A DNA stretch of 64,000 nucleotides from Kineosporiaceae bacterium (GTDB lineage: Bacteria > Actinomycetota > Actinomycetes > Actinomycetales > Kineosporiaceae), in NCBI GenBank assembly GCA_016713225.1, contig JADJPO010000001.1, forward strand, positions 1-64,000, read 5' to 3'. The translations under genes and the position numbers were made by a program. The notes below the pieces were generated by a model that was not told the DNA's origin, did no database searches, and saw nothing but the letters and a program-made list of their open reading frames with translations. This document shows positions 37,015 through 45,496 of the stretch, in pieces. Positions within the stretch are counted from its first letter, which is position 1, and each line of letters opens with the position of its first letter.

Positions 37015-38724
37015 GTGACCATGGCGCTCAAACGGTTGGTTCGAGTCGTTCTCGGGGCATTGCTGATCACCGCGTTTCTGTTTGCGGGCTCGCCGGTTCG
37101 GGCCGAATCGACATCTCCGAACGCCACCATCACCCCGGGGGCCTCGACCCCGAACGACGCCGCCGAACTGCTCGCCGCAGTGCGTCACCTGCAAGCCACC
37201 GAAGGCTCTGCCCGCCGCGGGGCGGCAGCCGGCGCGGTCCCGTGCGGTCTGACGTCGATGCAGGTGGTGAGCTCGATCTCGGGTACCGGCCTGGACACCA
37301 CGATCTCGTTGACCGGGGATGCCAGGACCTTCTCCCTGAAGTCCATTCCGGCGTCGTGGTGGGCCAATCCGCCGGTGACCTCACCCGTCTGGCGGCTGTA
37401 TTTCCAGGGATTCATGTGGGTCGGATATGTCGCCCACACCCAGGACGATCCGGTGGTCACCACACGATTGGTCGACCTCGCTCTCGAATTCATCGCAGCG
37501 AATCCCGATACCGGCGTCAGCGCCCGGGGGTGGGACGAGGGGACGAACCTGCGGCGCGAACAGCAACTCAATTGCCTCTACTCCCTGACGCAGGACCCGC
37601 GACTCATTCCCGCCATCACCATGTCGGCGGCGGCGAACATCGACATGAAGCGCTACTACGGCCTGCCCAACACCCCGCCCCACAATCACGGATTGATGGC
37701 CAACCTGGCGCTGCTCGAGTCCGGGACGCTGCTGGGCAAGCCCGGCTGGCGACAGTTCGCCGTCGCCCGGCTGACCCGTGACTCGGCCGGCGCGTTCACG
37801 TCGTCCGGCGTCTCGATCGAGCAGGCCTCGGAGTACTGGCAGGCGAACAGCGTCGCCTGGTGCGCGGTCGCGTATCTGCTCGAGGCGCAGGACACCCCCG
37901 AGACGACGACCACCGCCACCGCCATCCGTGCCCGCCTGGTCACCGTGACCTCGGCGCTGGCGTACGCCACCACCCCGACCGGGGTCCTGGTGCCCTATGG
38001 GGACTCCAACGCCATGGCGAACGAGCCGACGCCGCAACGCCTCGGTGTGTTCCGGGACGATGCCGCGGGACTCATCACCGGGCGCTGGGCCTGGTCCGAC
38101 CCGTCCACCTCGTTCTACCTGATCCGCTACGGCGGTCGGCGCTGGGCTCACGGCCACGAGGACCGGGGCAGCATCGTGTGGCAGACCCGCGGCGTCCCGG
38201 TGTTGATCGACCCGGGCAAGTTCAGCTACGACCCCGGCGCCTACGCCACGTTCGCCAAGTCACCGTTGGCGCACACCACGTTCATCCCCCGCGGCGGCGC
38301 CACCTTCGTCCCGTCGGCTCCCGTGGCCGTCGCGACGGCACGCTTCTCGGGGCCGGCGCACACCGTCGTCCTCAGCGACAAGCAGTACGGCGCCGCGCAC
38401 ACCCGATCGCTGGTCATCAACAACACCGCCCGCAGCCTGACGGTCGCCGACTCCTCGGCGTTCTCCAAGACCACCCAGACCTTTCAGCTCGACTCCGGGT
38501 GGGTGCTGCGCGCCCGCAGCGCGGACCGGAAGACGGCCCGCTTCGGCCACGCGGCCACCGGCAGGACGCTGATCATCACATCCACCTACCCGCTGGCCCT
38601 GTACCGGGGGTCGACCTCACCGGTGCTCGGCTGGACCTTTCCCGCCTATGGCCACCGGGTGCAGACCTATCAGGTGCTGGTGTACGGCGGGGCCTCGGCC
38701 AGGACGGTGTTCACGGTCGGGTGA
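37015..38724 (+). CDS. Secreted heparinase II/III-like protein
   Basis: About 569 residues. GTG at 37015 is preferred because GAGAGG lies seven bases upstream; the Met two codons later is the alternative. A signal peptide (LKRLVRVVLGALLITAFLFA, cleavage near RAES) is clear. The central helical region resembles an alginate-lyase-type (alpha/alpha) toroid, and WAHGHEDRGSIVWQTRGVPV followed by LIDPGKFSYDP is the hallmark of the heparinase II/III beta-domain. It probably eliminates uronic-acid polysaccharide outside the cell. Its 3' end overlaps the convergent CBM48 gene by 14 bases. Confidence 0.82.
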   Translation: MTMALKRLVRVVLGALLITAFLFAGSPVRAESTSPNATITPGASTPNDAAELLAAVRHLQATEGSARRGAAAGAVPCGLTSMQVVSSISGTGLDTTISLTGDARTFSLKSIPASWWANPPVTSPVWRLYFQGFMWVGYVAHTQDDPVVTTRLVDLALEFIAANPDTGVSARGWDEGTNLRREQQLNCLYSLTQDPRLIPAITMSAAANIDMKRYYGLPNTPPHNHGLMANLALLESGTLLGKPGWRQFAVARLTRDSAGAFTSSGVSIEQASEYWQANSVAWCAVAYLLEAQDTPETTTTATAIRARLVTVTSALAYATTPTGVLVPYGDSNAMANEPTPQRLGVFRDDAAGLITGRWAWSDPSTSFYLIRYGGRRWAHGHEDRGSIVWQTRGVPVLIDPGKFSYDPGAYATFAKSPLAHTTFIPRGGATFVPSAPVAVATARFSGPAHTVVLSDKQYGAAHTRSLVINNTARSLTVADSSAFSKTTQTFQLDSGWVLRARSADRKTARFGHAATGRTLIITSTYPLALYRGSTSPVLGWTFPAYGHRVQTYQVLVYGGASARTVFTVG

Positions 38725-39154
38725 AGAAGGGCCACAACTGCCACCACGGACGGCGCCTGGTCACCTCGGGCTCGGTCACCTCGGCCTCGGCGTCTGCCTC
38801 GATCTCGGCGAGCACCTCGGGCTGGGGGGTCGGAGTGACCAGGGGCTCGATCGAGGCCACATCGGTCAGGTCGACCACCGAGTCGTCGGCACCCAGCCCG
38901 TTCGGCACGTAGTCATCCGCGGCCCAGTCGTTCTCCCACCGCCGGCCGTCGAGCAGGTAGCGGAACCGGGCCCGCTGCCCGGCCGGTAGCCGCAACTCGG
39001 TGCGGAAGTAGCCGTCGTCCTGCCGGGCCAGCGGGTTCGCTGCCGGTGACCAGTCGTTGAAATCGCCCACCAGGCTCACCGAATCCGCGGCCACCGCGGC
39101 GGGCAACTCGAAGGCGACCAGCACGCTGCCGTCGTCCAGCCTGTGCTTGTGCAC
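38711..39154 (-). CDS. Stand-alone CBM48 / AMPK-type glycogen-binding protein
   Basis: 147 residues. Residues about 10-90 form a CBM48 domain: FELPAAVAADSVSLVGDFNDW, GYFRTELRLPAGQRARFRYL and WENDWAADDYVPNGLG. The rest is an acidic tail rich in Glu and Ala ending RRRPWWQLWPFFTRP. There is no catalytic domain, so it probably targets a partner to alpha-glucan or acts as a regulatory subunit. The 3' end overlaps the convergent heparinase gene. Confidence 0.85.
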   Translation of the reverse strand: MHKHRLDDGSVLVAFELPAAVAADSVSLVGDFNDWSPAANPLARQDDGYFRTELRLPAGQRARFRYLLDGRRWENDWAADDYVPNGLGADDSVVDLTDVASIEPLVTPTPQPEVLAEIEADAEAEVTEPEVTRRRPWWQLWPFFTRP

Positions 39155-39352
39155 GTGATCTCTCTTCCAACGGGATTCACGCCGGGCGGACTACAGCGCA
39201 GGAGTGCGGCCGGGAGGTGAGGGGCTCGAGGCACCCAAGGTACTCCGCACGGTGCGTGATCATGACATTTCCGGCGGTTCGGGCTGGGTGATCCGGCATC
39301 ACGAGTCTGCGCGGTCAGCCGGCCGCCTACCTCGTGGACGTACGGTCGCTGG

Positions 39353-40897
39353 TCAGCGCAGGAACAGGTGGTACGCGGGGTGGTCGGTCTCCTCGGTGAA
39401 CCGGTAGCCCACCTGGGCCAGGAAGTCCTCGAAGGCCGCGCGGTCGTCGGCCGGCACCTGCATGCCGACCAGCACCCGGCCGACGTCGCTGCCGTGGTTG
39501 CGGTAGTGGAACAGCGAGATGTTCCAGTCCGGCGACATCGCCGCCAGAAACCGGACCAGCGCGCCCGGGCGCTCGGGGAACTCGAACCGGTAGAGGCGTT
39601 CGTCGTCGGCCAGCGGGGTGCGGCCGCCGACCAGGTGGCGCAGGTGCAGTTTGGCGAGCTCGTCATCGGTCAGGTCCAGCGCGCGTAACCCGGCGGCGTC
39701 GAAGGCGTTCGCGATCTGGCTGGCCTCGGCGCGGTCGCGCACCTGCAGCCCGACGAAGACGTGGGCAGCGACCTCGTCGGCGATCCGGTAGGTGAACTCG
39801 GTGATCGCCCGGCCCGGGCCGATGGTGGCCAGGAACCGCCGGAAGCTGCCGCGCTGCTCGGGGATGCTCACCGCGAACACGGCCTCGCGCTGCTCGCCGA
39901 TCTCGGCGCGTTCGCTGACGAAGCGCAGCCGGTCGAAGTTCATGTTGGCGCCGCAGGCCACCGCCACGTAGGTCTGCCCCCGGGTTGCGTGCCGCGCCGT
40001 GTACGCCTTGACGCCCGCAACCGCCAGTGCCCCAGCGGGTTCCAGGATGGCCCGGGTCTCGGTGAAGACGTCCTTGATGGCCGCGCAGACGGCGTCGGTG
40101 TCGACCCGCACGAACTCGTCGACCAGCGTGGCGGCCAGCCGGAAGGTCTCCTCGCCGACCAGCCGGACGGCGGTGCCGTCGCTGAACAGCCCGACGTTGT
40201 CGAGCTCGACGCGATGGCCCGCCTCGACCGATTGCGCCATGGCATCGGAGTCGTCGGTCTGCACCCCGATGATCCGGACGTCGGGCCGTAACGCCTTGAT
40301 GTAGGCCGCGACCCCGCTGATCAGACCGCCGCCGCCGACCGCGACGAAGACGGCATCGAGCGGGCCGGCGTGCTGACGCAGGATCTCCATGCCGATGGTG
40401 CCCTGGCCGGCGATCACGTCCGGGTCGTCGAACGGGTGCACGAAGGTCAGGCCGCGGTCGGCCATCAGCCGGACGGCGTGCGCGTAGCTGTCGCTGTAGG
40501 ACTCACCGTGCAGCACCACCTCGGCGCCGCCGGCGCGCACCGCCTCGATCTTCACCTCGGGGGTGGTGGTCGGCATGACGATCACCGCGCTGCAGCCGAG
40601 GCGACGAGCGGCCATCGCGACGCCCTGGGCGTGGTTACCCGCGCTGGCCGCGATCACGCCCTTGGCCAGGGCGTCCGGGGGCAGGTTCGCCATCTTGTTG
40701 TAGGCGCCGCGAATCTTGAACGAGAACACCGGCTGCAGATCCTCGCGCTTGAGCAGCACGGTGTTGCCGAGGCGGTCGCTGAGCAGCGGCGCGGCGTCCA
40801 GCGGGGTCTCGTCGACGACGTCGTAGACCCGCGAGGTCAGGATGCGTTTGAGGTAGTCGGTGGCGACGTCGTCCGGCCGGGGCAGAGCGCTCGTCAC
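39353..40897 (-). CDS. ilvA: Threonine ammonia-lyase, biosynthetic
   Basis: 514 residues; GTG start overlapping the upstream stop (GTGA). The PLP-binding lysine lies in FSFKIRGAYNKMA, with the glycine-rich phosphate loop GGGGLISGVAAY. Two ACT-like regulatory domains make up the C-terminal third, so the enzyme should be feedback-inhibited by isoleucine. It deaminates threonine to 2-oxobutanoate, the first committed step of isoleucine synthesis. It is co-transcribed with a small monooxygenase-fold protein. Confidence 0.95.
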   Translation of the reverse strand: MTSALPRPDDVATDYLKRILTSRVYDVVDETPLDAAPLLSDRLGNTVLLKREDLQPVFSFKIRGAYNKMANLPPDALAKGVIAASAGNHAQGVAMAARRLGCSAVIVMPTTTPEVKIEAVRAGGAEVVLHGESYSDSYAHAVRLMADRGLTFVHPFDDPDVIAGQGTIGMEILRQHAGPLDAVFVAVGGGGLISGVAAYIKALRPDVRIIGVQTDDSDAMAQSVEAGHRVELDNVGLFSDGTAVRLVGEETFRLAATLVDEFVRVDTDAVCAAIKDVFTETRAILEPAGALAVAGVKAYTARHATRGQTYVAVACGANMNFDRLRFVSERAEIGEQREAVFAVSIPEQRGSFRRFLATIGPGRAITEFTYRIADEVAAHVFVGLQVRDRAEASQIANAFDAAGLRALDLTDDELAKLHLRHLVGGRTPLADDERLYRFEFPERPGALVRFLAAMSPDWNISLFHYRNHGSDVGRVLVGMQVPADDRAAFEDFLAQVGYRFTEETDHPAYHLFLR

Positions 40898-41235
40898 GAG
40901 GTGAGCCAGGCCAGGTCCGTGATCACGCCTGGGCCGTTCAGGTCCAGGCTCGGACGCTCGAGGTAGTGGGTCACCCGGGGCGTCCCGGCAAGGTAGGGCT
41001 CGACCGGGGCCCAGCAGCGCACGGACCGGGTGTCCATGTGGGCGGCCAGTTCCTCCGGCGTCTGCCAGCGCACCTGGACCAGGTAGGTGGCGGGGTGATC
41101 CTGCAGGCCCTGGGCCACCGCGAATCCGCGGAAGCCGGGCGAGGCGAAGACCCGCTGCCGCACCTCACACAGGGCCGCCTCGAAGGCGGCCTCCTGCCCG
41201 CCGGACACGACGAGCTCCACCTGCTCCACCACCAT
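40894..41235 (-). CDS. Antibiotic biosynthesis monooxygenase-fold protein
   Basis: 113 residues, a dimeric alpha/beta-barrel (ABM) domain with VVSGGQEAAFEAALCEVR and TYLVQVRWQTPEELAAHMDT. Family members include heme-degrading and small quinol monooxygenases, but no diagnostic heme ligands are evident. The stop overlaps the ilvA start by four bases, so it is translated ahead of it; the link may be only transcriptional. Confidence 0.75.
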   Translation of the reverse strand: MVVEQVELVVSGGQEAAFEAALCEVRQRVFASPGFRGFAVAQGLQDHPATYLVQVRWQTPEELAAHMDTRSVRCWAPVEPYLAGTPRVTHYLERPSLDLNGPGVITDLAWLTS

Positions 41236-41295
41236 GCAGCCAGGCTAGCCCCGGCGTCACAGGAGCGTTCAGGTGATCCGCGGCGAGCTCGGCCA

Positions 41296-41347
41296 CGGGT
41301 AGGGCCGGGTTTGCCCTCGCAGACGCGGGCTAACCCGGCGCTACCCG
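41296..41347. repeat. Inverted repeat downstream of a gene relic
   Basis: Arms CGGGTAGGGCCGGGTT (41296-41311) and AACCCGGCGCTACCCG (41332-41347) match at 15 of 16 positions, with a 20-base loop. It lies between the monooxygenase start and the DUF4143 relic; it may be a terminator of the relic's former gene. Confidence 0.6.
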
Positions 41348-41377
41348 GTGATGCCCTGATCGGGGCGGGCTACCCCG

Positions 41378-41655
41378 TCAGGGTTGGGCGACGCGGAAGC
41401 GGTGCACCAGGTCGGTCAGGCCGATCACCGTGACGCTGTCCGTCACATAGGGCTCACCGCCTGCCTGCGGTCGCACCAGGTAGCAGGCTTCGACACCCAG
41501 ATCGCTGATCGCCCGACGGTATCCCGCGCGCTCACCGACGGCGCCGTGGAGCGCGTCACCTCCACGGCGACCTGCGGACGCCCACCCCGAACGAACACCA
41601 GGTCGATCTCGTCTCCCCGGGCGCTGCGGTAGTGGTGCGCCCGCCAGCCACCCAA
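41378..41655 (-). pseudogene. AAA ATPase/DUF4143 C-terminal fragment, frameshifted
   Basis: The minus strand encodes WRAHHYRSARGDEIDLVFV and VAVEVTRSTAPSVS, typical of the DUF4143 nuclease-like domain at the C-terminus of AAA ATPases. The frame then shifts by one base near 41517-41523 and continues as GYRRAISDLGVEACYLVRPQ to a stop at 41378. Everything upstream (the ATPase domain) is gone, cut off at a palindrome that starts at 41652. This is a decayed gene relic. Confidence 0.7.
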
Positions 41656-41708
41656 AGACCCGAAATGGTCGCTATTCAGCCGTCATGGCGACCATTTCGG
41701 GTCTTTGG
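41652..41708. repeat. Perfect palindrome, family D
   Basis: Two 21-base arms (41652-41672 and 41688-41708) are exact reverse complements around a 15-base loop. The palindrome marks the truncation point of the DUF4143 relic and lies about 25 bases beyond the end of the next minus-strand gene. Both a terminator role and an insertion role fit. Confidence 0.85.
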
Positions 41709-41732
41709 CGAGCGCCGGGGGACGTCGTGGGT

Positions 41733-42221
41733 TCAGGCGGGTCGGACCGGGCAGGCGAGTTCGCCCTGGAGGCGGCGGAGCAGGGCATAACCGAGCAGGG
41801 CGAGGCCGGCGACGGCCAGGTAGGGCTGCACCGGGGCGAACCAGCGCAGGGCACCGGTATAGCCCAGGGCCAGCAGGGCGATCTTGTTGCACACCGGGCA
41901 GCCCACGGCGAAGTACGTGAGCAGCCCACCCGCTGCCCCCCACCGCGAGCCCGGGGCCTGCGTGGCGGTGACATCGCCGGGGTGGCCGGGGTCACCGGGC
42001 ACCCGTACATAGGTGGCCGTGAGCAGCCCCGACAGCACCGCTGTCAGCAGCAGCACCGGCCAGGCCCACCCCGTCACCGCGATGTCGCGATGGAACACCG
42101 GGTTGGGCACGAGCACGGTCGGGACGCCGACCACCACCACGGTGGCGACGGAGGTCGCCAGAGCCACCAACCACCGCCGAGCCGGCCAACCACGGAGCAG
42201 GAGGAGCGCGGACATCTGCAC
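41733..42221 (-). CDS. Small membrane protein with intramembrane CPVC motif
   Basis: 162 residues (160 if the second Met is used) with four hydrophobic helices. The third helix carries FAVGCPVCNKIALLALG, a CxxC pair inside or at the edge of the membrane as in thiol- or metal-handling membrane proteins. A perfect ATACCC-N4-GGGTAT palindrome overlaps its promoter, resembling operators of CsoR/CstR-family copper or sulfide sensors. The protein family itself is unnamed to me. Confidence 0.65.
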   Translation of the reverse strand: MQMSALLLLRGWPARRWLVALATSVATVVVVGVPTVLVPNPVFHRDIAVTGWAWPVLLLTAVLSGLLTATYVRVPGDPGHPGDVTATQAPGSRWGAAGGLLTYFAVGCPVCNKIALLALGYTGALRWFAPVQPYLAVAGLALLGYALLRRLQGELACPVRPA

Positions 42222-42224
42222 AAC

Positions 42225-42240
42225 ATACCCACTGGGGTAT
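42225..42240 (-). promoter_or_regulatory. CsoR-family-like operator
   Basis: ATACCCACTGGGGTAT has exact 6-bp arms and a four-base spacer. It stands four bases upstream of the start of the CPVC membrane-protein gene, so a bound repressor would block transcription. It resembles the GC-centred operators of copper-sensing CsoR and persulfide-sensing CstR. No csoR gene is within the window. Confidence 0.5.
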
Positions 42241-42333
42241 CTCCGTGCAGGGGGACCCCGAGAGGACCCAGAGCCGGCTCGGTCACGGCGGGTAGGGGGC
42301 GGGTAGGGTCTGCCTGATCATCGGGGAGGTGAG

Positions 42334-42633
42334 ATGCCGGAGCCACGAACTCGCGGCGGGCGACCAGTACCCACCGGCACAGACTTCCTGCCCTGGGCGC
42401 GCCGACGCTACCGCCGCACGCTGCAGACCTTCGCCGGCTCGCTGGTGTTCGTGGCGGTCGGCCTGGTCGTGATCATCGCGAACTGGGCCGATCTGAGCAC
42501 GGGCTCGGTGACCCTTGCCCTGGCCATCCCGCTACTGGCGGGCAGTCTGGCCGTCGCCTGGTTCAGTCGTTCGCGGCTGCGGATCAATCGGCGGTTGGTA
42601 CAGGCGGCCGAACCCGCCGACGGCTCGTCCTGA
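42334..42633 (+). CDS. Small membrane protein, hypothetical
   Basis: 99 residues with GGGGAGGT upstream of the ATG. A basic N-terminus (WARRRYRRTLQTF) is followed by two hydrophobic helices (about residues 35-55 and 61-78) and a short charged tail. No family recognised. Confidence 0.65.
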   Translation: MPEPRTRGGRPVPTGTDFLPWARRRYRRTLQTFAGSLVFVAVGLVVIIANWADLSTGSVTLALAIPLLAGSLAVAWFSRSRLRINRRLVQAAEPADGSS

Positions 42634-42656
42634 CCGGTGTAGGAGTCACCACCGAC

Positions 42657-42839
42657 TCACGAGCAGTCCACCAGGTCTCCGAGCCACGGGTCGACGTCGT
42701 CCCCCTGGGCCGCCCACCAGTCGGCTCCACGAGCATGTTCGGACGGAGTCAGCTCCAGCCCGCTGAAGGCGAGCCGGATCCGCCGGAGTTGCTGCTGGTC
42801 GATGCTGGGGACCCATTTTGTAACGATTACCGTTTTCAT
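42657..42839 (-). CDS. 60-residue protein at the end of the zinc/nicotianamine operon
   Basis: MKTVIVTKWVPSIDQQQL opens a 60-residue protein rich in Trp and Asp, ending WLGDLVDCS. It begins 50 bases after the nicotianamine-synthase-like gene on the same strand, with a weak AGGG ahead of the ATG. I do not recognise it. A metal-box-like motif (42819-42838) overlaps codons 1-7, so it may have its own regulated transcript. It could be a peptide partner or substrate of the operon's enzymes, which is speculation. Confidence 0.5.
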   Translation of the reverse strand: MKTVIVTKWVPSIDQQQLRRIRLAFSGLELTPSEHARGADWWAAQGDDVDPWLGDLVDCS

Positions 42840-42889
42840 TCCCTGCCGTCCTCCAGCCCGGGTGTCGGTGACCGCCGGGCAGAGGGTGC

Positions 42890-43717
42890 TCAGGGACGCC
42901 CCGCGACCAGCACCGAATTGACCACCTCACCGAACGGATGCACCAGGACACAGGGACGAAACCCTGCTGCGCGGACGTCGTCCACCTCGACGACCGGGTA
43001 GAGAAGTGCCCGCAGGCCATGGGCACTGCGCATCAGCACCCGGGCGCCACGAGGCATCACGGCCGCGAGCGAGCGCAGCACAGCGTGCTTGTCCGCCCGC
43101 GTCAGGCCGACCAACGCCGCGACGATGACCACCTCGCAGTCCTCGACGCCAGGGCCGAGATCGCCCCGACGACGCGCATCGGCCAGCACCACCTCGACCG
43201 GCTGCTCCGGGTCGAGCCGGCGCACCACGTCGCAGGCCAGGTCGACCGCCGGCCCATCCTTGTCGAGGACCCGAACCGCGACCCCGGCCCGAGCGAGCTC
43301 GAGTGCGGTGAGCGGCAGCGGCCCGCCGCCGATGAAACAGACCCGCCGCGGAAGGGCGCCGTCCAGTCCGCTGGCAGCGAGCGCGTGCAACTCGAGGCGG
43401 GTGAGCTGGGCGTAGTTCTCGACGTAGGGGAACCTGCCGAGCTCTTCCGCCGCATGGGGACTGCCGATGATCTGTCTGGCCCAGTGGGCCTCGAGCAGTC
43501 CCTCACCCAGGGCGCAGAGCTCGAGCAGGTGCGGACGGATCCGACCCACCTGCTGGTGCGCGAGTACCGCGGCCTCGGACTCTCCGGGATCGGTCACACA
43601 CCTGACCAACTCGGCGAACAGCGCGTTCACCACGGGCGAGGGGGCGAGATTCGGGCGTGCCCGCAGCAGGTGGTAGAGCGAGATGATGCGCTGCGCCAGG
43701 GGCTGCTCGACAATCAC
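42890..43717 (-). CDS. Nicotianamine synthase family enzyme (NAS/CntL-like)
   Basis: 275 residues. Family motifs: FPYVENYAQLTRLELHAL, then the SAM-binding CFIGGGPLPLTALELAR with downstream VLDKD, and LMRSAHGLRALLYPVVE near the end. Enzymes of this family transfer aminobutyrate from S-adenosylmethionine onto an amine or His/nicotianamine precursor, giving zinc-binding opine metallophores (staphylopine route) or nicotianamine. The ATG overlaps the acetyltransferase stop (ATGA). No opine dehydrogenase is adjacent; the neighbours are a GNAT enzyme and a zinc chaperone. Product unknown. Confidence 0.85.
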   Translation of the reverse strand: MIVEQPLAQRIISLYHLLRARPNLAPSPVVNALFAELVRCVTDPGESEAAVLAHQQVGRIRPHLLELCALGEGLLEAHWARQIIGSPHAAEELGRFPYVENYAQLTRLELHALAASGLDGALPRRVCFIGGGPLPLTALELARAGVAVRVLDKDGPAVDLACDVVRRLDPEQPVEVVLADARRRGDLGPGVEDCEVVIVAALVGLTRADKHAVLRSLAAVMPRGARVLMRSAHGLRALLYPVVEVDDVRAAGFRPCVLVHPFGEVVNSVLVAGRP

Positions 43718-44247
43718 CGGGCCTTCTCGCGAACCCAGGCCCGGGCCTCGAGCTCGAAGTGGACACAGCGGCCGACCGCATCACGGGCGTCGTGCACCAG
43801 GCGGGTGGGCATCGCCCTCCAGAATGCCTCGGCCCCACGCACCCGGGCGTCGGTGTGCAGGTAGATCCGCCGGTATCCGCCGACTCCGACCGCCCAGGCA
43901 GCCGCTGCACGGACCAGTGCTCGGCCGTGGCCACCGCGGCGGGCGGCCGCGTCGACCCAGACCCGCACCAGCTGGCAGGTGTCGTCGCGGTTGTATTCGG
44001 CGGCAAGCCAGTCCGGGTTCGGTGGGCTGAGCAGGGCACAGGGACGTACCGCAGCCGTTCCCACGACCATATCGTGATCGCGACTGACGAACAGTGCGCG
44101 GCGGGGGCGTTCGAGGTACGCCGCACCCAAGTCGTCGAGGTCGGCATGCCAGTGGGACCGGTACCCGCCGAGATCGGAATCGAGCACCGACCGCATTACC
44201 CGCCCCGCCGGTGCCAGGTCTTCTCGGCACGCGAGAGTGACGCTCAT
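43714..44247 (-). CDS. GNAT family N-acetyltransferase
   Basis: 177 residues with the acetyl-CoA loop RRGGHGRALVRAAAAW (R-x-x-G-x-G/A pattern) and the beta4-beta5 region LVRVWVDAA. The stop overlaps the start of the nicotianamine-synthase-like gene by four bases, so the two are co-translated. It probably acylates an amine, possibly the NAS product or its precursor. A position 50 bases after the zinc chaperone gene places it in the middle of the operon. Confidence 0.82.
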   Translation of the reverse strand: MSVTLACREDLAPAGRVMRSVLDSDLGGYRSHWHADLDDLGAAYLERPRRALFVSRDHDMVVGTAAVRPCALLSPPNPDWLAAEYNRDDTCQLVRVWVDAAARRGGHGRALVRAAAAWAVGVGGYRRIYLHTDARVRGAEAFWRAMPTRLVHDARDAVGRCVHFELEARAWVREKAR

Positions 44248-44297
44248 CGGTCACCCACTCTGATCATCCCTGTCACCGGTCGGCGTGGACGCGATGG

Positions 44298-45482
44298 TCA
44301 GTGCTGATGCCCCGTGACCGAGAACACGGCGAAGGGATCCACCGGCAGGGTGGCGCGGCGAGCGACGCGGCGCTCGGCCAGATCGACCACCAGCACCTCA
44401 TCGGTACGCGGATCGCAGATCACTGCGTCTCCGTCGACCAGGGTCATGGTCGGCCGGGCCACCGTGAAATCGGTCGGCGGCGTCCATGCGGGAATCGCCG
44501 GCACGGACCCGGTGACCCGTCCGCTCACCTCGTCGATCAGGTGTACGGCACCATCGACACCGAGCACCACCACATCCCCGGAGTCATCCCGGGTGAAGGA
44601 GCCGAAGGCCCGGCCCAGGTCCACCAGCCGCATGGCCGCGGATCGGGTGTCGATCAGGGCCAACTCGGTGGAGCTGAAGTTGCCGACCACGACCGGGGAG
44701 TCCTCCGTTCCCGCCAGGGCACTCACCCGTCCGGTAGCCCCGGCCGGTTCCGTGACCTTGCGCACCGATCCTGTGCGATAGAGCACCACGCCGTCATCAC
44801 AACCGAACGCCACGACACCCCCCTTGGCCGGCCCGTCCCCGTGCAGGCCTGGGCAGGTATCCCAGCGGGAGATCACCCGGCCGTCCTCCCCGATCCGCGC
44901 CAGGCCGACCCTGGCCGTGGAGCCGACGGCCGGCACGCTCACGAGGTAGCCCGACGGCAGCGGGACGGCAATGCCGTGGTGAGCCGCGAAGGGTGCCAGC
45001 ACGTTCACAGCCAGTGCGCGGCGCTCCACCTGATCGTCCCGAAAGACCTGGATCACGCCGCTGCCGTCGTCGAAGACCGCTGTCTTGCCGTGCTCCCCGA
45101 CGACGTGCCCGGGGGCACTGCCCGCCAGTCGGCCGGCTTCCAGGTGGGGCTGGGCGGCCCTGCCTCGACGGGCGGGATCACCGGTGTCGAGCAGGAGCAC
45201 CTGACCGGTGGCCGCCGGGGTCAGCGCCACGTGGTGTCCCGTGCCGAGAGGTGAGACCCCGGGTCGGGCAGTCGTCGACACCGAGCCCACCGTTGACAAC
45301 GTGCCGGCATCGAGGATGACTGCGCCTCCGGCATGGGACACCACGAGGCGTCCCGCAGATGCGGGCGTGGCCGCTGGGGGTCGCGGTGAGGCCCAGACCG
45401 GTGAGGCCGACCCGACCGAGCTGACCAGAGCGGCGCACAGACCGACGAGGACGGCGGAACGGGAGATGAGAGGTCGCGTCAT
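44298..45482 (-). CDS. Secreted beta-propeller, AztD-like zinc metallochaperone
   Basis: 394 residues with a signal peptide (RSAVLVGLCAALVSSVG, cleavage near WASP). The rest is propeller-like repeats. The segment PFAAHHGIAVPLPSGYLVSVP, with conserved His pair, and WDTCPGLHGDG plus AFGCDDGVV, with a likely disulfide, match actinobacterial AztD proteins, which carry zinc to an AztC-type binding protein. The protein also ends in FSVTGHQH. No aztABC transporter is nearby. It heads a four-gene operon with acetyltransferase and nicotianamine-synthase-like enzymes, and a metal-box-like motif lies upstream. Confidence 0.7.
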   Translation of the reverse strand: MTRPLISRSAVLVGLCAALVSSVGSASPVWASPRPPAATPASAGRLVVSHAGGAVILDAGTLSTVGSVSTTARPGVSPLGTGHHVALTPAATGQVLLLDTGDPARRGRAAQPHLEAGRLAGSAPGHVVGEHGKTAVFDDGSGVIQVFRDDQVERRALAVNVLAPFAAHHGIAVPLPSGYLVSVPAVGSTARVGLARIGEDGRVISRWDTCPGLHGDGPAKGGVVAFGCDDGVVLYRTGSVRKVTEPAGATGRVSALAGTEDSPVVVGNFSSTELALIDTRSAAMRLVDLGRAFGSFTRDDSGDVVVLGVDGAVHLIDEVSGRVTGSVPAIPAWTPPTDFTVARPTMTLVDGDAVICDPRTDEVLVVDLAERRVARRATLPVDPFAVFSVTGHQH

Positions 45483-45496
45483 GCCGTCAGGCTAAA

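Noticed and set aside
37015..39154. Heparinase and CBM48 genes as one polysaccharide operon
   Set aside because: They are convergent with overlapping 3' ends, so they cannot share a transcript.
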